A stretch of DNA of 6,716 nt from NCBI GenBank assembly GCA_003506065.1, contig DNXA01000204.1:28423-35138 (forward strand). Reading direction: 5' to 3'. Positions within the stretch are counted from its first letter, which is position 1. Each line of letters begins with the position of its first letter. The DNA comes from Actinomycetota bacterium. GTDB lineage: Bacteria > Actinomycetota > Actinomycetes > S36-B12. Position numbers and translations under genes: made by a program. A model generated the notes under the pieces. That model did not search any database. It had not been told where the DNA came from and worked only from the letters and a program-made list of their open reading frames with translations. This document shows, piece after piece, positions 6,194 through 6,716 of the stretch.

Positions 6194-6199
6194 GAAGTC

Positions 6200-6716
6200 A
6201 TGGAAAGATACCTCCCAAGAGTTGCCGATGGCGAGCTTGAGCGCCGCCTCAGGGCCATCGGCGCGGTGCTGATCGAGGGACCCAAGGCGTGCGGCAAGAC
6301 CAAGACCGCGTCTCAGTACGCGAAGACCACCTTCCGTCTCGATGAAGATCCTGCTGCCCGGGCCCTGATCAAGAACGCCCCCGACCAGCTCTTCGATAAC
6401 CCCATGCCCATTCTCTTCGACGAGTGGCAGGTCGAGCCGACCCTCTGGAACCGAGTCCGTCGCCAGGTCGATGACCGCCAGGGCAAGGGCCTCTACATCC
6501 TGACTGGTTCCGCGACGCCCAATGACGACGCCACCCGTCACTCAGGCGCGGGCCGATTCGGCGTGATCGACATGCGCCCGATGAGCCTGTTCGAGTCGGG
6601 GCAGTCCAATGGCCAGGTCTCCCTCAGTGCGCTTGTCGATGGAGAGGAACAGCGAGGAAACGGGCAGCACCTGTCTTTCATAGACGTCGTAAAGCGCATC
6701 GTCATCGGCGGCTGGC
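6200..6716 (+). CDS. AAA-type ATPase, DUF4143-associated family, 3'-truncated by window edge
   Basis: The frame is open from ATG 6200 to the window end, giving 172 residues of a family usually about 400-450 residues long. Walker A is GPKACGKT (27-34). Walker B is PILFDEWQ with D75-E76. YILTGSA (100-106) is a sensor-type strand, followed by GAGRF with R120 and the family motif RPMSLFESG (127-135). The fragment ends at IVIGGW, where the DUF4143 part normally begins. These ATPases are widespread in bacteria and archaea, vary between strains, and have no settled function; roles in stress or nucleic-acid handling are speculation. Of the first 80 codons, 63 end in G or C, against 25 of the first 40 in the nif3-like gene, which fits a different history. 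The start is supported by the TAGGAT box six bases upstream and by the conserved YLPRVAD beginning. Confidence 0.88.
   Translation, partial: MERYLPRVADGELERRLRAIGAVLIEGPKACGKTKTASQYAKTTFRLDEDPAARALIKNAPDQLFDNPMPILFDEWQVEPTLWNRVRRQVDDRQGKGLYILTGSATPNDDATRHSGAGRFGVIDMRPMSLFESGQSNGQVSLSALVDGEEQRGNGQHLSFIDVVKRIVIGGW

Larger units (their letters stand above)
5903..6199. other. Spacer between rnpB and the ATPase gene; no firm gene
   Basis: I see no convincing protein gene here. It holds a weak GC hairpin at 5916-5928 (CGGCC, loop TGC, GGCTG, then TT) that might help end rnpB transcription, and a GTTCCGA direct repeat at 5928 and 5938. An open frame ends at 6047. Further right are an imperfect inverted repeat (6078-6132), a possible 24-codon ORF (6093-6167) and the promoter region of the ATPase. 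Confidence 0.6.

Noticed and set aside
5903..6199. Integration site at the rnpB 3' end
   Set aside because: I looked for a second copy of the rnpB 3' terminal sequence between 5903 and 6716 and saw none; without the right flank an attachment site cannot be supported.
6050..6541. Minus-strand open frame opposite the ATPase
   Set aside because: The plus strand has Walker A, Walker B and RPMSLFESG motifs in order; the antisense frame has none.

Overview
The window looks like chromosomal DNA of a moderately GC-rich actinomycete (Actinomycetota). The main grounds are a three-gene run with the same order as Mycobacterium tuberculosis Rv2230c-Rv2229c-Rv2228c (Nif3-like protein, coiled-coil zinc-ribbon protein, RNase HI fused to a CobC-type phosphatase). 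Supporting signs are probable leaderless starts with a TANNNT -10 box six bases before the ATG, GTG use, and a tRNA gene without an encoded CCA. The exact lineage cannot be fixed from the sequence alone.

Layout from left to right: (1) 1-1353, the C-terminal 450 residues of a membrane-bound family 2 glycosyltransferase of the XagB/BcsA-like type, whose start lies outside the window. (2) 1376-1449, tRNA-Val(UAC) on the minus strand. (3) 1514-4295, a tightly coupled plus-strand operon of three genes joined by ATGA stop/start overlaps. (4) 4259-5050, a yaaA-family gene on the minus strand that overlaps the end of the operon tail to tail by 37 bp. (5) 5095-5475, a small predicted lipoprotein gene, divergent from yaaA. 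(6) about 5530-5902, the class A RNase P RNA gene rnpB with a recognisable promoter. (7) 5903-6199, a spacer with an inverted repeat, a possible 24-codon ORF and a promoter region. (8) 6200 to the right edge, the N-terminal half of an AAA-type ATPase of the DUF4143-associated family, cut by the window end.

Regions 2 to 6 are core genome: translation (tRNA), RNA processing (rnpB), RNA-DNA hybrid removal plus a cobalamin-type phosphatase (operon), and a stress-linked DNA-binding protein (yaaA). The DUF4143-type ATPase is the most accessory-like gene; its synonymous G/C use is higher than that of nif3.

I found no complete undescribed system. The strongest unexplained signal is a perfect inverted repeat (15-bp arms, 2-bp spacer) at 4952-4983, laid over a conserved part of the yaaA coding sequence. 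Secondary signals are two matching leaderless promoters (1480-1507 and 6166-6193) and a layered control region before the ATPase (inverted repeat, LexA-box-like site, TGTAGGA direct repeats).
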